Shown: positions 17,099-27,303, numbered from the stretch's first letter. The stretch: DNA of 64,000 nucleotides from Robertkochia marina (GCF_004799345.1 NZ_SSMC01000002.1:496001-560000), one strand, 5' to 3'. Notes: generated by a model not told the origin, from the letters alone. A program made the numbers and translations.

Positions 17099-18448
17099 AT
17101 GCGATACTCCCAAGGACGATTTTCTGGTTTATTAAAGCCTTTGTCTCACTTTATAGACATCACTGGTTTTATTGGTCTAACATTCATATTATCTCCACAA
17201 CTGGACAGTTTTTTATTAAAATGCTATTTATTGGTTTCGTGGTTTGTTTTATCCTATAAAAATGGATTTTACCAGGTTGAACGTTTCGCTAAGCTAACGA
17301 AGATAATGTCGCTGCTGTTTCGTCAGTTCGTCGTTTTTTTTCTGATCCTTTTTGCTTTTATCGGTTTTTTTAAAGAACACTCCTTAAGCCGTTTGTTATT
17401 AGTCCAATATCTTATCATCAGTTTTCTTTGGATAACTATCTTTAAGTTTTTGATGTTTTTTCTTCTTCATAGGTATAGAGTACTTTTGGGAGGTAACATA
17501 AGAAAAACGGTGGTTGTTGGAAACAATGTAAAAGCTAAACAGTTAATACACATCTTTGAAAATCGCCCACAATTTGGATATGACTTCAAAAAAAGTTTTG
17601 TACCGAAATCAAAGACGTTTTCAGTTCAAGAGTGTTTGAAATACATTCAAAATGAACAGGTAGATGAGATTTATTGTTCAGTAGCTGAACTATCTAATGA
17701 ACAGTTGGGGCAGATAGTGGATTTTGCTGATAATAATCTTAAAACAGTGAAGTTCATTCCTGATAATAAATTCATTTACAACAAGCATCTTCGGTTCGAT
17801 TATTACGATTTTCTACCTATATTATCTTTAAGGGAAATCCCCTTGGAGGTTTCACTTAACGCATTTTTAAAAAGAAGTTTTGATATTCTCTTTTCCTTTT
17901 TGGTAGTTGTGGGTGTACTTTCCTGGTTGACTCCATTATTGGCCTTACTGATCAAATGGGAATCTCGTGGTCCTGTATTCTTTAAGCAAATTAGGCATGG
18001 AATCAATGGGGAAGAATTTTATTGTTTTAAATTTCGCTCCATGGCTGTGAACAAGGATGCAGACAAAGCACAGGCAACCAAAGGGGATATGCGTGTTACC
18101 CAGATTGGTAATTTTATGAGAAAGACCAGTATTGATGAACTGCCACAATTTATTAATGTATTATTTGGGCAGATGTCTATTGTCGGCCCACGTCCTCATA
18201 TGGCTTATCATACAGAAATCTACGGAAATTCGGTTGATAAATATATGGTAAGGCATTTTGTGAAACCCGGAATAACCGGACTAGCCCAGGTTAGGGGGTA
18301 TAGGGGTGAGATCCTTGAAAGCAGGGATATCGTTAACCGGGTGAGGTTCGATATTTTTTATGTGGAAAACTGGTCGATGGCCCTGGACCTTAAGATCGTA
18401 TTTGACACCGTATATAATGTTGTAAAGGGTGAGGAAATGGCTTATTAA
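17099..18448 (+). CDS. Polyprenyl-phosphate hexose-1-phosphate transferase (initiating transferase)
   Basis: The 449-residue WcaJ/WbaP-type enzyme starts repeat-unit synthesis on undecaprenyl phosphate. Four hydrophobic segments fill residues 15-130. A Rossmann-like middle domain begins at KTVVVGNNVKAKQLI. The catalytic domain starts at KRSFDILFSFLVVVGVLSW (re-entrant helix) and contains GPVFFKQIRHG, FYCFKFRSM, RKTSIDELPQFINVLFGQMS and VGPRPHM. Length is typical. It stands 262 bases after the GT4 gene and may have its own promoter. The sugar moved (glucose, galactose or other) cannot be told. Confidence 0.93.
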   Translation: MRYSQGRFSGLLKPLSHFIDITGFIGLTFILSPQLDSFLLKCYLLVSWFVLSYKNGFYQVERFAKLTKIMSLLFRQFVVFFLILFAFIGFFKEHSLSRLLLVQYLIISFLWITIFKFLMFFLLHRYRVLLGGNIRKTVVVGNNVKAKQLIHIFENRPQFGYDFKKSFVPKSKTFSVQECLKYIQNEQVDEIYCSVAELSNEQLGQIVDFADNNLKTVKFIPDNKFIYNKHLRFDYYDFLPILSLREIPLEVSLNAFLKRSFDILFSFLVVVGVLSWLTPLLALLIKWESRGPVFFKQIRHGINGEEFYCFKFRSMAVNKDADKAQATKGDMRVTQIGNFMRKTSIDELPQFINVLFGQMSIVGPRPHMAYHTEIYGNSVDKYMVRHFVKPGITGLAQVRGYRGEILESRDIVNRVRFDIFYVENWSMALDLKIVFDTVYNVVKGEEMAY

Positions 18449-18598
18449 CTATTGGTATTCATAATACTACATAAGATAAATTGAGGCTCTTATTTTTTGA
18501 GGATAACAGGTAACAGTTGAATTTTTTAAGCGAATTAAAGGCATTGTCCTAACTCTTCCATTTATAAATACTAATTACTGTAAACCACTAACTGCAAA

Positions 18599-20353
18599 CT
18601 AAAAAAGCTGAAACTCCCCTAACTTAAAAATCCCTGCAAAGAGGTCTTCCAGCCTGCCTGACAGGACATTCTTATTTTCTTCCGAAGGATCATCCAGATA
18701 GGCCTGAACCAGCTCTGTAAAGTGGGATTCCGATTGGCCGTCAAGGATGGCATTTTTGATGCGGTTCCGGGTTTCTTCACTCATGGGGGACGCAAGCAGA
18801 CGTTCACTTACCTGTTCGATCACGCTTTCAAGATTGGTCGGGTCATCTAAAGAGGTGACGTATTTCGCTCGGTCAATGACCAATTGTACCCATCCTCCGG
18901 AATCTCCCGGGCCAAGAGTAAGCCCCCACTTCCCGAATTGCTCTCCAATTTTAGTGCGTTCAGAAATCGTTATAGAATTGATCCAGAATAGGTCATAAAC
19001 AGGAGCTTGGTAGTATGCAGGCCATCCAGAAACAGAAGGCGGATAGATATATCTAAGACCAATATTATTCATATACCAATCTATGGCCTTATATTTATAA
19101 AAGTTCGTGGTATCTTGATTAATATATTTAGCAGGAATGTCACCTTTAGACTCATAGTTTTTGAATTCAAATTCAAATTCCTTCATAAAGCCAAACATAA
19201 ATTCAGTCGGTGCTTTTATTAATGAAAAATAAAAGGAAGAATCAAAGAAATGCTCACTTTTTAACAATACTCTTAGAGGAATGTCGAGTTGAAAATTATT
19301 ATTTCTAAGTATTTCAGACAGTGGTTTTATAATATTTACCTCCGCAGTTTCATTTATAATCGGATTTACGAAAAACTGATATAATCGTCTGCTTAGATAT
19401 AGAGCGCATTCTTGTGTCTCAAAAATCATCTCGATTAGCTCATCTAGCTCCAAAGCACCATCATTTCCCATTTTACCATCAATAGTTCTATTACCATAAA
19501 AGGAAGAAAAATTTTTAGTACCTGGGTCATGCTTAGCAGAATTAAAAATAGTTTGAATGGGCCCTTCATTTATTAACGAGTTACCTGAATATTGCCATCC
19601 AGTAAGTACTCTTGAAGCAGCTATAATATCATATTCTGTATATTGAGCATTAGGTCCTTTGCCGATAGTAAATAATTCCTGCAATTCTCGGGCATAATTT
19701 TCATCAGGACTTTGCTTTTGACTTATTTGTAAATTTAAATAAAAAAGCATCAATGGATCCAATGTAAGTGCTTTAATAGTTTTGTGATAAGGTCTGAAGC
19801 TATAATTAAATAACATCATATAATGTGGGTATAGCATTTTAACAGTACCCTGGGAGGCGGGTAATAAATTGTGAAGAAAAAAAACTAATTTCCAATGAAT
19901 TTTAGTGCTTTGATTAACTTGAAGGTTTAGAAGCCATGAATAAAAGGATTGATACCTTTGAATTGGAGGAACTTTTGGTTCGGAGGTTTCTACATAAGAA
20001 GTTCCCGGCTCTACATAAACGTGTCCTTGAGCTTCAATTTCTTCCTTTGAAACTTCATGGTAATAATCATTCACAGGAGGGTCTGGTTTGGTTTCCGGGG
20101 TAAAGATCAGGTCTAGTGCCTGGTCCAGAGTTAGGTTTTCGATGTCTTTATAGTGTCGGTGGGCATAGCCCATCATTGTGCGGTTCAACAAATGCTTTTT
20201 CTGGGCTTTTCCAAATTCCCCGGTGTAAGGTTCCAGTCCGCTGGTCACCGGTTTCTTTGATGCACGGGCTTTCTGTATGGCTTTGAGGTCTACATTTTCT
20301 TTGTAGAATTGTTCTACAAGGTCGATGTTTTTGTATTTGGGTTCCTCTTGCAT
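18599..20353 (-). CDS. DUF1800 family protein
   Basis: The 584-residue protein has family landmarks: KHLLNRTMMGYAHRHYKDIE, LVFFLHNLLPASQG, DENYARELQELFTIGKG, and AASRVLTGWQYSG. DUF1800 proteins are usually encoded next to DUF1501 proteins, as here, and the pair is often found in secreted or cell-surface settings. Their function is unknown. No signal peptide is visible at the chosen N-terminus (MQEEPKYKNIDLVEQF). The segment TKNFSSFYGNRTIDG is typical of the family. Confidence 0.88.
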   Translation of the reverse strand: MQEEPKYKNIDLVEQFYKENVDLKAIQKARASKKPVTSGLEPYTGEFGKAQKKHLLNRTMMGYAHRHYKDIENLTLDQALDLIFTPETKPDPPVNDYYHEVSKEEIEAQGHVYVEPGTSYVETSEPKVPPIQRYQSFYSWLLNLQVNQSTKIHWKLVFFLHNLLPASQGTVKMLYPHYMMLFNYSFRPYHKTIKALTLDPLMLFYLNLQISQKQSPDENYARELQELFTIGKGPNAQYTEYDIIAASRVLTGWQYSGNSLINEGPIQTIFNSAKHDPGTKNFSSFYGNRTIDGKMGNDGALELDELIEMIFETQECALYLSRRLYQFFVNPIINETAEVNIIKPLSEILRNNNFQLDIPLRVLLKSEHFFDSSFYFSLIKAPTEFMFGFMKEFEFEFKNYESKGDIPAKYINQDTTNFYKYKAIDWYMNNIGLRYIYPPSVSGWPAYYQAPVYDLFWINSITISERTKIGEQFGKWGLTLGPGDSGGWVQLVIDRAKYVTSLDDPTNLESVIEQVSERLLASPMSEETRNRIKNAILDGQSESHFTELVQAYLDDPSEENKNVLSGRLEDLFAGIFKLGEFQLF

Positions 20354-20868
20354 AGTTTATAGTTTTAATACTTCGCTAAAGTTTCGTATTACGAAGGCGT
20401 TTTTTTTGTTTTCGGTTTGGCTACTTTGCTAAAGCTTTCACCTATACTTATGGTTTCGGTGAACAAGGTCGTAGCCCGCAGTCAGTTCTCGGTTTTCGGT
20501 GGTTTTTGGTCTGTGATCGGTGGGCATTATATTATTTTATATACTCGTTATTTGATATTGTCTTAGTTGGTTTGACTTCGCCTCTTGTAAATTTCATAAG
20601 CTTTTGACTCCGTACCTACGTACCCTCGTACCTTCGTACCATTATTCGGGAGATTGCCACGCCTTGTTCCAGGGCCAGTCTGCCGACATGCAGGCTCGTA
20701 CTTGCGTATCCCATTGGGGAGACCTGTCTGCCGTGGCATGCCAGGCAGGTCGCCACGTTCACTTAGCACGCCCTACCTACGGTAGGAAAGCTCGCGAAGA
20801 CGAATTATTTATTCACAATTCACAATTCACAATCCTCCACTTTCGACTCTCGACTCTCCACTCCCGAA
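20354..20868. repeat. Intergenic repeats: degenerate tracts and a reverse mosaic repeat
   Basis: No gene is supported here. A reverse-orientation mosaic repeat runs from 20648 (GGGAGATTGCCACG) to 20803 (CTCGCGAAGACG), with an unusually long insert holding TCTGCCG/CGGCAGA-type and CCTACCTACGGTAGG palindromes. Around it are 7-bp-period tracts (CACAATT, ACTCTCG and GTACCTTC types). Open frames across it are a by-product of the repeats. Confidence 0.6.
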
Positions 20869-21582
20869 TCAATCTGTTCTAAAAGCTCCGGTTTGAGAAA
20901 ATGAACTATTCTCCCCATCCGTGGCCTTGACCTTCCAATAGTAGACGGTTTCGGGTTCTATGGGGACTTCAAGCTCTGTAACGGTTAGGTTTTGGTATTC
21001 CTCGGGGGGGGACTCCAGGGTTTCTGAAGTGCCGATATATAGTGAGTAAGTTATTTCATCACCGTCCGGGTCTTCCGTCTGCCATGATAGGGTGGCTTTA
21101 CCTGTAGAAGACGAAACTAAGACTCCCATACCCGGACTTAACAGGGTGGGCGGAAAGGGGGCGTAATTCGTGTTACCTTCTGCCGCCAGGTAAAAGGACC
21201 AGGTTTCGCTGGTAGCGGTTTCTGTGGTATCGTTTGATTTAGAAGTTACCGACCAGGAGTAAGGCAACCCTCTTTTTAAGGTTATACTATAGGCATTATC
21301 GGTGATGTCATTATATACGACCTCTGACTGGTCGATCATATTTTCTATCCTCAGATCATAGGCGTGGGTATTGGCTGCTTGCTTCCAGCTCATCTCAAAG
21401 GTACTGAGAGAGTCGGTTGAAGCGTCTGCAATAAAACAGGTGGTATTGTTTTCCGGAAAGACCAGTTCGGCCTTTGAGGGGACTCTGATCACCTCTTCCT
21501 CGATCTCAGGAATTTCTTCCTTGGAGCACCCTGTCAGGATTGTGAAACAACATATCATTACTATGAACCATCTTATCTTCAT
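20869..21582 (-). CDS. Lipoprotein with fibronectin-III-like domains
   Basis: The 237-residue protein has a lipoprotein signal ending in ILTGC at residue 19, followed by an acidic stretch (SKEEIPEIEEEV). Two beta-sandwich-like segments follow, each with the pattern of Bacteroidota Fn3-like modules: about 38-135 (YDLRIENMIDQSEVVYND, LPYSWSVTSK) and 145-235 (ATLSWQTEDPDGDEITYSLY, VYYWKVKATDGENSSFSQT). It overlaps the DUF1501 gene by four bases (ATGA), so the two are probably translated together. A role as a surface partner of the DUF1501 protein is inference. Confidence 0.75.
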   Translation of the reverse strand: MKIRWFIVMICCFTILTGCSKEEIPEIEEEVIRVPSKAELVFPENNTTCFIADASTDSLSTFEMSWKQAANTHAYDLRIENMIDQSEVVYNDITDNAYSITLKRGLPYSWSVTSKSNDTTETATSETWSFYLAAEGNTNYAPFPPTLLSPGMGVLVSSSTGKATLSWQTEDPDGDEITYSLYIGTSETLESPPEEYQNLTVTELEVPIEPETVYYWKVKATDGENSSFSQTGAFRTD

Positions 21583-23678
21583 CTTCGGATCATTTTAAAG
21601 GAGGTGTTTACTGTATTACCCTTCACCGTGACTAAATAGATTCCCGGGGTGTAGGAAGAAGTGTTGATTTGGAGTCTTCTCGATGAGGGTATGTCCATAC
21701 TGCCTGAGAATATTCTCTGACCGGTCAGACTTATTATATTTAGTTGGGTTGTAGTATCGCTTCCGGGGATCAGTATGAACAATTCATTATTTACAGGGTT
21801 GGGGTAGTGAGAAATTTTTTCACCCACAAAGATCTCTTCCTCATATTTCCCCTGGCAGGATTTGCTTGTTGATACGCTTAATTTGTTGAGTCCGGGCATC
21901 AAGGATAATGTAATATTTGGATCCTTCGTCGAGGTCATCTTTCCATTGAGCTCGATAAAGTATTCTTCGGCATTTCCGAGCTGTACATCCACCGTTTTGG
22001 CGGTGGTATCCACTTTGGTGGCAGCCGAGAGGGGTTTAGGCTGATTCAGAGTTACCGAGAATTGCTGGGAGTAATTGGGTTTGTCAATTACGCTAAACTG
22101 CAGATTATAGGCCCCGACATTCAACCCCGATATTTCCAGGTGGTGTTCATTTCCTGAATCGATCAGAAAACTTTTATCCAATTCCGTTACATATACCGAG
22201 TAGGTGTATCGTTTTTCCAACACATCTACAGCGATCATACCATCCTGTAAACCGTTACAGGCCAGGGAGACCACCTCGATCTTATAATTGTCGGGAGGCA
22301 GGGTAAACAGTTCACATCCGTTCAGATCTACCGCGGCTCCGAGCGGGGTAGTGGGACACTGATCGAAGGCGTTAGCCACTCCATCCAGGTCGGCATCAAG
22401 GTACTTGTCACTTATAAGTTGAATATGCTCAAAGTCTTTGTATAATACTTCCCGACTTGTATTGCTTTCTCCCCCCAGCCATTGTTTGATCACGGCCTGG
22501 TACACACTTCGGAAGTCGTGCTGTAAGGGCAGATCAAATTGGATATCGATGTCGGTTGGGACCACTGGATTTTCACCCAGGATCTTTGTGTCCAGTTTAT
22601 TTCCGAAGAAGAACATGGGGGCTACACTGCCATGATCGGTACCATTGCTGCCATTGGAATGGACGGTCCGTCCGAATTCACTGAGGGTCATCCCCAAAAT
22701 GCGATCGCTTTGGTTTTGGGCATCCATGGTTTTCATGAAGGCCTCGATGGCATCATTCAGGCTCTTTAGCAGAAAGGAGTGCTGCCCCTGGGTGGTATCG
22801 CTGGAGTCCACCTGGCTGGCATGGGTGTCAAATCCGCCGAGCTCTACCTTATAGATTCGGGTTTGCAATCCCCCTGAGATCAGTTTGGCAATGATCTTGA
22901 ACTGGTCGGCCAGGTTGGAGCGTGGATAGTCTACCCCTGATAGGGTTCCCTTACTAAAAGTATCCCGTAACACTTCCCCATAGTAATTGGCCTGTTTGGC
23001 CATCAGCTGTATGTACTTCAGTTTTTCTCCTGCATTGGAAGAAGGGTATTCATTATCAAATTCATTGATGATCTCGTAAAAATGTTGTGGATTGGAGGCT
23101 ACCACGCTGGTGAAGGACTTGTTTCCTGTGAACTGCAAGGAAGCATTGTATCCGATTTCAATGGAGAGCGGGTGGGGATAATTATCCGTAGGATAGGCCT
23201 CAGGAAATTCCGGGTGCCGGTCTTCAATATAGCGCCCCAGCCAACCACTGTTCAGGTATTCATTGGCGTCAGAGGCTGAATACCAGATATCCTTGGACCG
23301 GAAATGAGAAAAGTTTGGATCTGGATAGCCTACGGAATGAATGATCTTTAATCGCTCTTCATCGTGCAGGGATTTAAAAAAGGGCATGGAAGGATGTAAC
23401 CCCAGGTCATTGGTACCTAGGTTAATGATCTTGTTTTCCGGAAGGAATACATGAGGCCTGGCACTGCTTAGGGGAGACATCATGTTCAGGGGGATGAGGG
23501 TGTTGAGTCCGTCGTTGCCCCCGTTCAACACCACCACGATCAGGATGTTTCCTTGTTCCCGGGTGGAGTTCAGATTGGAAAAAGAGGACAGGGTGAGCAG
23601 GTCCAGCCCCAGGGTAGAGAACAGGGCCGGCATTGCTGCGGCATGTGCCATTTGGTGTATGAACGTCCGTCGATCCAT
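21579..23678 (-). CDS. DUF1501 protein with TSP3 unit and type IX sorting domain
   Basis: The 699-residue protein starts with a twin-arginine-like signal (DRRTFIHQMAHAAAMPALF). The DUF1501 domain fills about residues 40-420, with VVLNGGNDGLNTLIPL, GFDTHASQVDSS, MTLSEFGRTVHSNGSNGTDH and GSVAPMFFFG. DUF1501 belongs to the alkaline-phosphatase/sulfatase-like fold group. One TSP3 unit follows (DADLDGVANAFDQCPTTP), then an immunoglobulin-like stretch. The last 75 or so residues are a type A sorting domain (YPNPVNNELFILIP, GQRIFSGSM, YTPGIYLVTVKGN). It is probably exported and then moved to the surface by the type IX system. Enzymatic activity is unknown. Confidence 0.87.
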   Translation of the reverse strand: MDRRTFIHQMAHAAAMPALFSTLGLDLLTLSSFSNLNSTREQGNILIVVVLNGGNDGLNTLIPLNMMSPLSSARPHVFLPENKIINLGTNDLGLHPSMPFFKSLHDEERLKIIHSVGYPDPNFSHFRSKDIWYSASDANEYLNSGWLGRYIEDRHPEFPEAYPTDNYPHPLSIEIGYNASLQFTGNKSFTSVVASNPQHFYEIINEFDNEYPSSNAGEKLKYIQLMAKQANYYGEVLRDTFSKGTLSGVDYPRSNLADQFKIIAKLISGGLQTRIYKVELGGFDTHASQVDSSDTTQGQHSFLLKSLNDAIEAFMKTMDAQNQSDRILGMTLSEFGRTVHSNGSNGTDHGSVAPMFFFGNKLDTKILGENPVVPTDIDIQFDLPLQHDFRSVYQAVIKQWLGGESNTSREVLYKDFEHIQLISDKYLDADLDGVANAFDQCPTTPLGAAVDLNGCELFTLPPDNYKIEVVSLACNGLQDGMIAVDVLEKRYTYSVYVTELDKSFLIDSGNEHHLEISGLNVGAYNLQFSVIDKPNYSQQFSVTLNQPKPLSAATKVDTTAKTVDVQLGNAEEYFIELNGKMTSTKDPNITLSLMPGLNKLSVSTSKSCQGKYEEEIFVGEKISHYPNPVNNELFILIPGSDTTTQLNIISLTGQRIFSGSMDIPSSRRLQINTSSYTPGIYLVTVKGNTVNTSFKMIRR

Positions 23679-24114
23679 TACAGTTTGATTTTTCCTGCTG
23701 CGATCCGAAGTACCTTTTTGGTTTACAGATCGTTTTCAAAGCTTTTTAATATGGCATAAAGCGGGAGGAGAGACGGTAAGAAGAAGGGGAGTATTAATGA
23801 CCTCTTTAGTTCGAAGACTGTATAAGTCATTCTGGTTTAGTTTAAATAGAGATGTGTTAACCCATTTTTAATGATCGGGTATATGCATCCTCTTGTATAA
23901 ACCATAATTTTTCAGCAAACCATTGAACCAGCAGCTTCCTTCCAACCTGTTGTATGTGTAAAATTTCTATAAGACGACAGTCTTTATAGTCAGGAATTTG
24001 TAGCATAGGGATGATAGTTTCTGTAAAAAAAACAACGTTTTAGTAATAGATATTCTAAAATTAATAATAATTTTAACCTGTTGATAATGAATTAGTTATA
24101 ATGTAATATTTTTC
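23679..24114. promoter_or_regulatory. AT-rich divergent intergenic region
   Basis: This 436-base gap separates the minus-strand DUF1501 operon from the plus-strand Rieske gene and must hold both promoters. No full consensus promoter was identified. A 20-base segment at 23893-23912 (TTGTATAAACCATAATTTTT) recurs with one mismatch at 47428-47447, before the acyltransferase gene. Confidence 0.35.
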
Positions 24115-24639
24115 ATGAGAAGAACAGATTTTGTACGAAAAGTTTGCCCCGCTCTGACACTTGCTATTTTAAACGCAGCGGCTTTCGTATCGTGTAGTGC
24201 AGAAGATTCTGACGAAGAAGAGTTGATCGTTGAAGATCCTGTCTCCGAAGAGGAGGAAGTACCATCCTATAACCCTATTTTAGATGACATTGATTCTTCC
24301 GGCTACCTCTATCAAGACGAAAAGCTGTACATCGACCTGGCCAATACCAATTTTGAGTCCTTACAAACCGTCGGGGAGTTTATCAATCACATGCCTCAGG
24401 GCGTTTTACTCCTCCGCCGTAATGAAGACACCATCCTGGCCTTTGATCATTGTTGTCCCCACCAGGGTGCCACCGATCTCTGGTCTTTCGACGGGAATTA
24501 TTTTACCTGCGCCAACCACGGAAACAGTTTCGGCGTAGGAGAGGGGAATACAGCCTATTGTAATTCCAATACCATTTTCGGGAATTTGAAACGGTTTACT
24601 GTGGAGATTGATGGGGAGTTGTTGATTGTGACTTTCTGA
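24115..24639 (+). CDS. Rieske [2Fe-2S] lipoprotein
   Basis: The 174-residue protein has an N-terminal RRTDFVRK, a hydrophobic core and a lipobox ending FVSC at residue 27, followed by a very acidic linker. The cluster-binding motifs are present: CPH in DHCCPHQGATDLW and CANHG about 18 residues later, giving the C-x-H and C-x2-H ligands. The domain is small and has no membrane partner nearby. It could be a periplasmic or surface electron carrier. The twin-arginine resemblance fits a protein folded before export. It may serve the neighbouring DUF1501/DUF1800 proteins, but that is a guess from position. Confidence 0.85.
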   Translation: MRRTDFVRKVCPALTLAILNAAAFVSCSAEDSDEEELIVEDPVSEEEEVPSYNPILDDIDSSGYLYQDEKLYIDLANTNFESLQTVGEFINHMPQGVLLLRRNEDTILAFDHCCPHQGATDLWSFDGNYFTCANHGNSFGVGEGNTAYCNSNTIFGNLKRFTVEIDGELLIVTF

Positions 24640-24645
24640 GTTAAA

Positions 24646-24921
24646 CCGTTATGCCGTTATGCCGTTATGCGGTTATACGGTGATTTTGGTATGGGAGTAG
24701 ATAAGTGTGAATTGTTCGTCTTTGCGAGTTTCGCTTTAGCGAAACGTGGCAATCTCCCGGTTGCACCACTGGAGCTCTAAGAAATAAGGTTTCAATAGGC
24801 TTATTGCTACCACTGCAGGATTCTTCGCAGCGAGACCGCTGCTCAGGACTTTCATTCTTGTGGATGATGTCAATTCAAATTTAAAGATCGCTTCAATCGT
24901 TGCACTCCTTCGCGAAGACAC
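24646..24921. repeat. 8-bp tandem tract followed by a full mosaic repeat
   Basis: Three CCGTTATG units and a variant run at 24646-24680. A full-length mosaic repeat follows at 24717-24870: CGTCTTTGCGAG, hairpin TTTCGC-TTTA-GCGAAA, GTGGCAATCTCC, a linker, then TTCGCAGCG...CTGCTCAGGACTTTC and GTGGATGAT. A reverse partial end (CTTCGCGAAGAC) lies at about 24908-24919. This gap has no gene. Confidence 0.65.
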
Positions 24922-24955
24922 CTAATATCGCAATCTGTAAACTGTAAACTATTCC

Positions 24956-25948
24956 CTACAATTTCACCTCCTTCAACTCTTCGATATGCTCCAGAAACCA
25001 TTGGTAGGTGGACAGAATACCTTCTTCCAGGGAGATTTGAGCTTGCCAGCCTTGTTGATTGATCTTAGAGACATCAAGAAGTTTTCGGGGAGTGCCATCG
25101 GGTTTGTCGGAGTCCCAAAGTATTTCTCCTTTGTGTTGAGTAATGTCCTGTATCATTTCGGCGAGGGCTTTGATGGTGAGGTCGGTTCCGGTGCCGATAT
25201 TATATAGGTGATCTTCTAACCTATTTTCAAGGGCAAATACCACTGCGCGAGCCAAATCGTCAACATGTAAAAATTCGCGTAGAGGAGACCCTGTTCCCCA
25301 TAGGGTTACAGGAGTATGTCCGGCGGCTTTAGCTTCATGAAATTTTCTGATCATAGCCGGTAATACATGACTGGTCTTCAGGTCAAAATTGTCGTTAGGG
25401 CCATAGAGGTTGGTGGGCATCAGACTTACATAATCCCATCCGTATTGTTCGCGTATGCTTTCACAGGCTTTGATCCCCGCTATCTTGGCGATGGCATACC
25501 ATTGATTGGTAGGTTCCAGCGGACCTGTCAACAGGTATTCTTCCTTAAGAGGCTGGGGTGCCAGCTTGGGGTAGATGCAGCTGCTGCCCAAAAAAATGAA
25601 TTTTTCAACCCCGGCTTTTTTGGCTTCATCGATCAGGTTATTCTGAATTTGTAGATTTTCCATTAAGAACTGGTAGGGATAGTCCCTGTTGGCCAAAATG
25701 CCTCCTACGCGTGCTGCGGCGTCAATGACTGCGTCAGGTTTCTCTTCTGCGAAGAAAGATTTCACGGATTGTTGATTCCGTAGGTCTAACTCTTTTGAAG
25801 ATTTACCAACAAGGTTTGTATAACCTGCCTTAGATAGCGCACGCCATATAGCACTTCCGACCATACCCCTGTATCCAGCTATATAGATCTTTGAATCCTT
25901 AGTTATGTTTATTGGATTTATTTCCATTTTCTTGCTATTTGATTTCAC
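24956..25948 (-). CDS. fcl: GDP-L-fucose synthase
   Basis: The 330-residue SDR epimerase/reductase converts GDP-4-keto-6-deoxy-mannose to GDP-L-fucose. Seen: IAGYRGMVGSAIWRAL, DAAARVGGILANRDYP, FLGSSCIYPKLAPQPLKE, the active-site NQWYAIAKIAGIKACE and MPTNLYGPNDNFD. Length is normal. A start at M9 (MEINPINIT) is also possible. It lies 85 bases downstream of gmd on the same strand. Confidence 0.95.
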   Translation of the reverse strand: MKSNSKKMEINPINITKDSKIYIAGYRGMVGSAIWRALSKAGYTNLVGKSSKELDLRNQQSVKSFFAEEKPDAVIDAAARVGGILANRDYPYQFLMENLQIQNNLIDEAKKAGVEKFIFLGSSCIYPKLAPQPLKEEYLLTGPLEPTNQWYAIAKIAGIKACESIREQYGWDYVSLMPTNLYGPNDNFDLKTSHVLPAMIRKFHEAKAAGHTPVTLWGTGSPLREFLHVDDLARAVVFALENRLEDHLYNIGTGTDLTIKALAEMIQDITQHKGEILWDSDKPDGTPRKLLDVSKINQQGWQAQISLEEGILSTYQWFLEHIEELKEVKL

Positions 25949-26033
25949 TGATTATTAGAACGCGGATTTCACGGATGTTTACAAATTTCGCAGAGGAATC
26001 CGTGTAATCTATTTTAATCTGTGTAATCCGCGA

Positions 26034-27146
26034 CTACTCATAGTAGTTAAAGATATCATACCCCCCATTCTTCAAATACTTCTCTTTCTCCATGAGCTTT
26101 ACATCGCTTTCCATCATATCCTTGATAAGATCTTGCAGATCATATTCTGGCACCCACCCCAGCTTTTCCCGTGCTTTGGTAGCATCACCGATCAGGAGCT
26201 CCACCTCCGTTGGGCGGAAGTATTTAGGGTCTACATTCACCACTTCTGTGCCTTCCGGGATTTGAAAACGGGCGTCTGCACATGAAACTACGAACCCTTT
26301 TTCATCAACTCCTTTACCGCGGAATTCGATTTCCATACCCACTTCGGCAAAGGCCATTTTCACAAAGTCACGAACGGCTGTGGTCTTCCCGGTGGCAATG
26401 ACCCAGTCTTCCGGTTGGTCGTGCTGAAGGATCATCCACATCATGCGGACATAATCCTTTGCATGACCCCAATCCCGTTTGGCATCAAGATTTCCCAAGT
26501 AGAGTTTATCCTGAAGGCCAAGGGCAATTTTTGACACTCCTCTGGTGATCTTACGGGTTACAAAGGTTTCACCTCGGACCGGAGATTCGTGATTGAAGAG
26601 GATCCCATTACAAGCATACATATTATAAGCTTCCCGGTAGTTTACGGTGATCCAATAGGCGTACATTTTCGCAACAGCATAGGGCGACCGTGGATAAAAG
26701 GGAGTGGTTTCTGATTGGGGAACTTCCTGCACCTTTCCGTACAACTCAGAAGTAGAGGCCTGGTAGATTCGGCATTTTTTTTCCATTCCCAATACACGGA
26801 CGGCATCCAGTACTCTCAGGGTACCCAAAGCATCTACATTGGCCGTGTATTCGGGAGTTTCAAAACTCACCTTCACATGACTCATAGCTGCTAGGTTGTA
26901 GATCTCATCAGGTTGTATCTGCTGGATGAGACGAATGAGGTTGGTTGCATCCGTCATATCCCCATAATGGAGAAAATACCTTCGGCCTTCTTCATGAGGT
27001 TCCTGGTAGAGGTGGTCAACCCGGTCGGTATTAAAGAGAGAACTTCTTCTTTTAATTCCGTGGACTTCATATCCTTTTTTGAGGAGGAGTTCAGACAGAT
27101 AGGCTCCGTCCTGTCCGGTTACTCCCGTAATTAATGCTTTTTTCAT
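26034..27146 (-). CDS. gmd: GDP-mannose 4,6-dehydratase
   Basis: The 370-residue enzyme makes GDP-4-keto-6-deoxy-D-mannose. Seen: [53 protein letters not shown], the [16 protein letters not shown] segment, [18 protein letters not shown] with YxxxK, and [18 protein letters not shown]. Full length and clear. With the upstream cupin and downstream fcl it forms a GDP-fucose unit fed by manC. Confidence 0.96.
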   Translation of the reverse strand: MKKALITGVTGQDGAYLSELLLKKGYEVHGIKRRSSLFNTDRVDHLYQEPHEEGRRYFLHYGDMTDATNLIRLIQQIQPDEIYNLAAMSHVKVSFETPEYTANVDALGTLRVLDAVRVLGMEKKCRIYQASTSELYGKVQEVPQSETTPFYPRSPYAVAKMYAYWITVNYREAYNMYACNGILFNHESPVRGETFVTRKITRGVSKIALGLQDKLYLGNLDAKRDWGHAKDYVRMMWMILQHDQPEDWVIATGKTTAVRDFVKMAFAEVGMEIEFRGKGVDEKGFVVSCADARFQIPEGTEVVNVDPKYFRPTEVELLIGDATKAREKLGWVPEYDLQDLIKDMMESDVKLMEKEKYLKNGGYDIFNYYE

Positions 27147-27156
27147 GTAGAGCTAG

Positions 27157-27292
27157 TTAAACAGTTATGCGGTTAAACAGTTATGCGGTTTTGTTTTAAG
27201 TTCTCGTTTTGGCTCCTTCCCTAAAGCTTTGTTCCAAGATTAGGGAGATCGCCACGCTCTCCCGAGGTATCGGGATCGCTCGCGAAGACGAT
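27157..27292. repeat. Short tandem tract and reverse mosaic repeat core
   Basis: AAACAGTTATGCGGTT-type repeats lie at 27157-27191. A reverse-orientation core at 27243-27292 runs from AGGGAGATCGCCACG through a TCCCGA-GGTA-TCGGGA hairpin to CTCGCGAAGACG. It separates gmd from its upstream cupin gene. Confidence 0.6.
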
Positions 27293-27303
27293 ATTTCAAT
27301 CAT

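Noticed and set aside
20604-20882. Open frame of 92 codons between DUF1800 and the Fn3 lipoprotein
   Set aside because: It runs through a mosaic repeat and 7-bp tracts. The product has no recognisable domain and ends inside the next gene.
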